Shown here: positions 63,467-64,000 of the stretch, piece by piece
Layout: every line of letters starts with the position of its first letter
How positions within the stretch are numbered: position 1 is the first letter of the stretch
From: Nitrospira sp.
GTDB taxonomy: Bacteria; Nitrospirota; Nitrospiria; Nitrospirales; Nitrospiraceae
Direction of reading: 5' to 3'
DNA length: 64,000 bases
Assembly (NCBI GenBank): GCA_024331125.1
Contig: JANDJI010000001.1
Location: forward strand, 466,001-530,000
Position numbers and translations under genes: made by a program
The notes under the pieces: generated by a model
The model's input: the letters and a program-made list of their open reading frames with translations, nothing else
Databases searched by the model: none
What the model was told of the DNA's origin: nothing

Positions 63467-64000
63467 TCACACACCGAGATTCTGCCGAGGATTAAACGCC
63501 AATTCCTGCGCCATCATCCGATAGAGTTGTCGAGCACGTTCCGTGTCCGCCGGCGGCAACACCACCTCCAACATGAGATACAGATCGCCCGGCGGATCAC
63601 TGGGAATTCCACGGCCCTTGAGTCGAAGTTTCTGCCCGCTTCGCGATCCCGGCGGAATCTTGACCTCCACTATGCCGGTCGGGGTCGGCGCCTTCACGGT
63701 CGCGCCCAACGCCGCTTCCCAAGGAGTAATCGGCAGCGTCAACGACAGATCATGACCGTCCACCCTATAGAGCGAATGGGGATCGAAATGGATCTCCAAG
63801 TACAGATCGCCGCCCGGCGCGCCGCCCGATCCCGGAGCGCCTTGGCCGGCCAGCCTGATCAGTTGGCCTTCACGGATGCCCTTGGGAATCCGGACCTTGA
63901 GGGTGTGCTCGCGGAGCGCCACCCGGCCCTGTGTATCCAGATCCGGAACGCGCAGCGTGATGGTGCGGGTCGCTCCGTGAAAGGCGTCTTCGAGTGGAAT
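63467..64000 (-). CDS. CbpA/DnaJ-like co-chaperone, C-terminal part (5' end outside window)
   Basis: About 177 residues of the two C-terminal substrate-binding domains of a DnaJ-family protein are visible (PLEDAFHGATRTITL, LKVRIPKGIREGQLIRLAG and TPTGIVEVKIPPGSRSGQKL). No zinc-finger Cys occur, which fits CbpA rather than DnaJ. The J-domain lies beyond position 64000. It leads the unit with CbpM, thioredoxin 2 and ArsC. Confidence 0.9.
   Translation of the reverse strand: MPLEDAFHGATRTITLRVPDLDTQGRVALREHTLKVRIPKGIREGQLIRLAGQGAPGSGGAPGGDLYLEIHFDPHSLYRVDGHDLSLTLPITPWEAALGATVKAPTPTGIVEVKIPPGSRSGQKLRLKGRGIPSDPPGDLYLMLEVVLPPADTERARQLYRMMAQELAFNPRQNLGV

Overview
The window reads as chromosomal DNA of a Nitrospira-like bacterium (phylum Nitrospirota, probably lineage II). 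The support is a high-GC, tightly packed gene order, several c-type cytochromes and envelope stress genes, and above all a complete cytoplasmic group 3b [NiFe] hydrogenase locus of the kind known from comammox and some other lineage II Nitrospira. The organism call is inference: no rRNA or nitrification gene lies in the window. I saw no tRNA, rRNA, CRISPR array or insertion sequence.

Layout. 1-5.2 kb (minus strand): an ABC exporter cut by the window edge whose ATPase domain has lost its nucleotide-binding motifs, a TolC-like outer-membrane channel, and a bile-acid/sodium-symporter family carrier. 5.2-7.1 kb: an L,D-transpeptidase and two adjacent CBS-domain proteins. 7.3-16.7 kb (plus strand): a stress and ion-homeostasis run made of a tandem UspA protein, a type II P-type ATPase, a MacA-like adaptor, a MacB-like permease without its ATPase, an SLC13-type carrier with TrkA-C domains, and MscS. 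16.8-19.3 kb: two unrecognised proteins and a tiny secreted Glu/Lys-rich protein ending at a strong terminator.

19.4-29.4 kb (minus strand): one hydrogenase transcription unit, hydB-hydG-hydD-hydA-protease-hypA-hypF-hypC-hypD-hypE, almost all genes overlapping or touching, with hypB missing. Upstream of it on the same strand lie a small membrane protein and a four-CBS-domain protein.

31.1-44.9 kb (plus strand): the most unusual locus. It encodes an AsmA-like lipid-bridge protein, a DUF1318/YdbL-like lipoprotein, a 2,599-residue exported protein (beta-propeller, TPRs, a degenerate CHAT domain, more TPRs, an intact CHAT caspase-like protease domain), an SH3-domain protein, an M48 metalloprotease and a small membrane protein. 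I regard this as a candidate undescribed envelope system.

45-48.3 kb: a second L7/L12-like small membrane protein, an esterase-like lipoprotein, then a lower-GC island with the wreck of a cytosine methyltransferase, an intact HNH nuclease and a fragment of another HNH protein. 48.5-53.8 kb: a SUMF1-domain protein without the formylglycine-enzyme cysteines, a glutathionyl-hydroquinone reductase, MlaA, and two 27-residue membrane peptides of matching design on either side of mlaA. 53.8-64 kb: a stress and redox run with Hsp20, a phosphoribosyltransferase, UspA, cytochrome c, a thiol-relay membrane protein, an ADP-forming acyl-CoA synthetase, another cytochrome c, hemerythrin, and a CbpA-CbpM-Trx2-ArsC operon cut by the window end.
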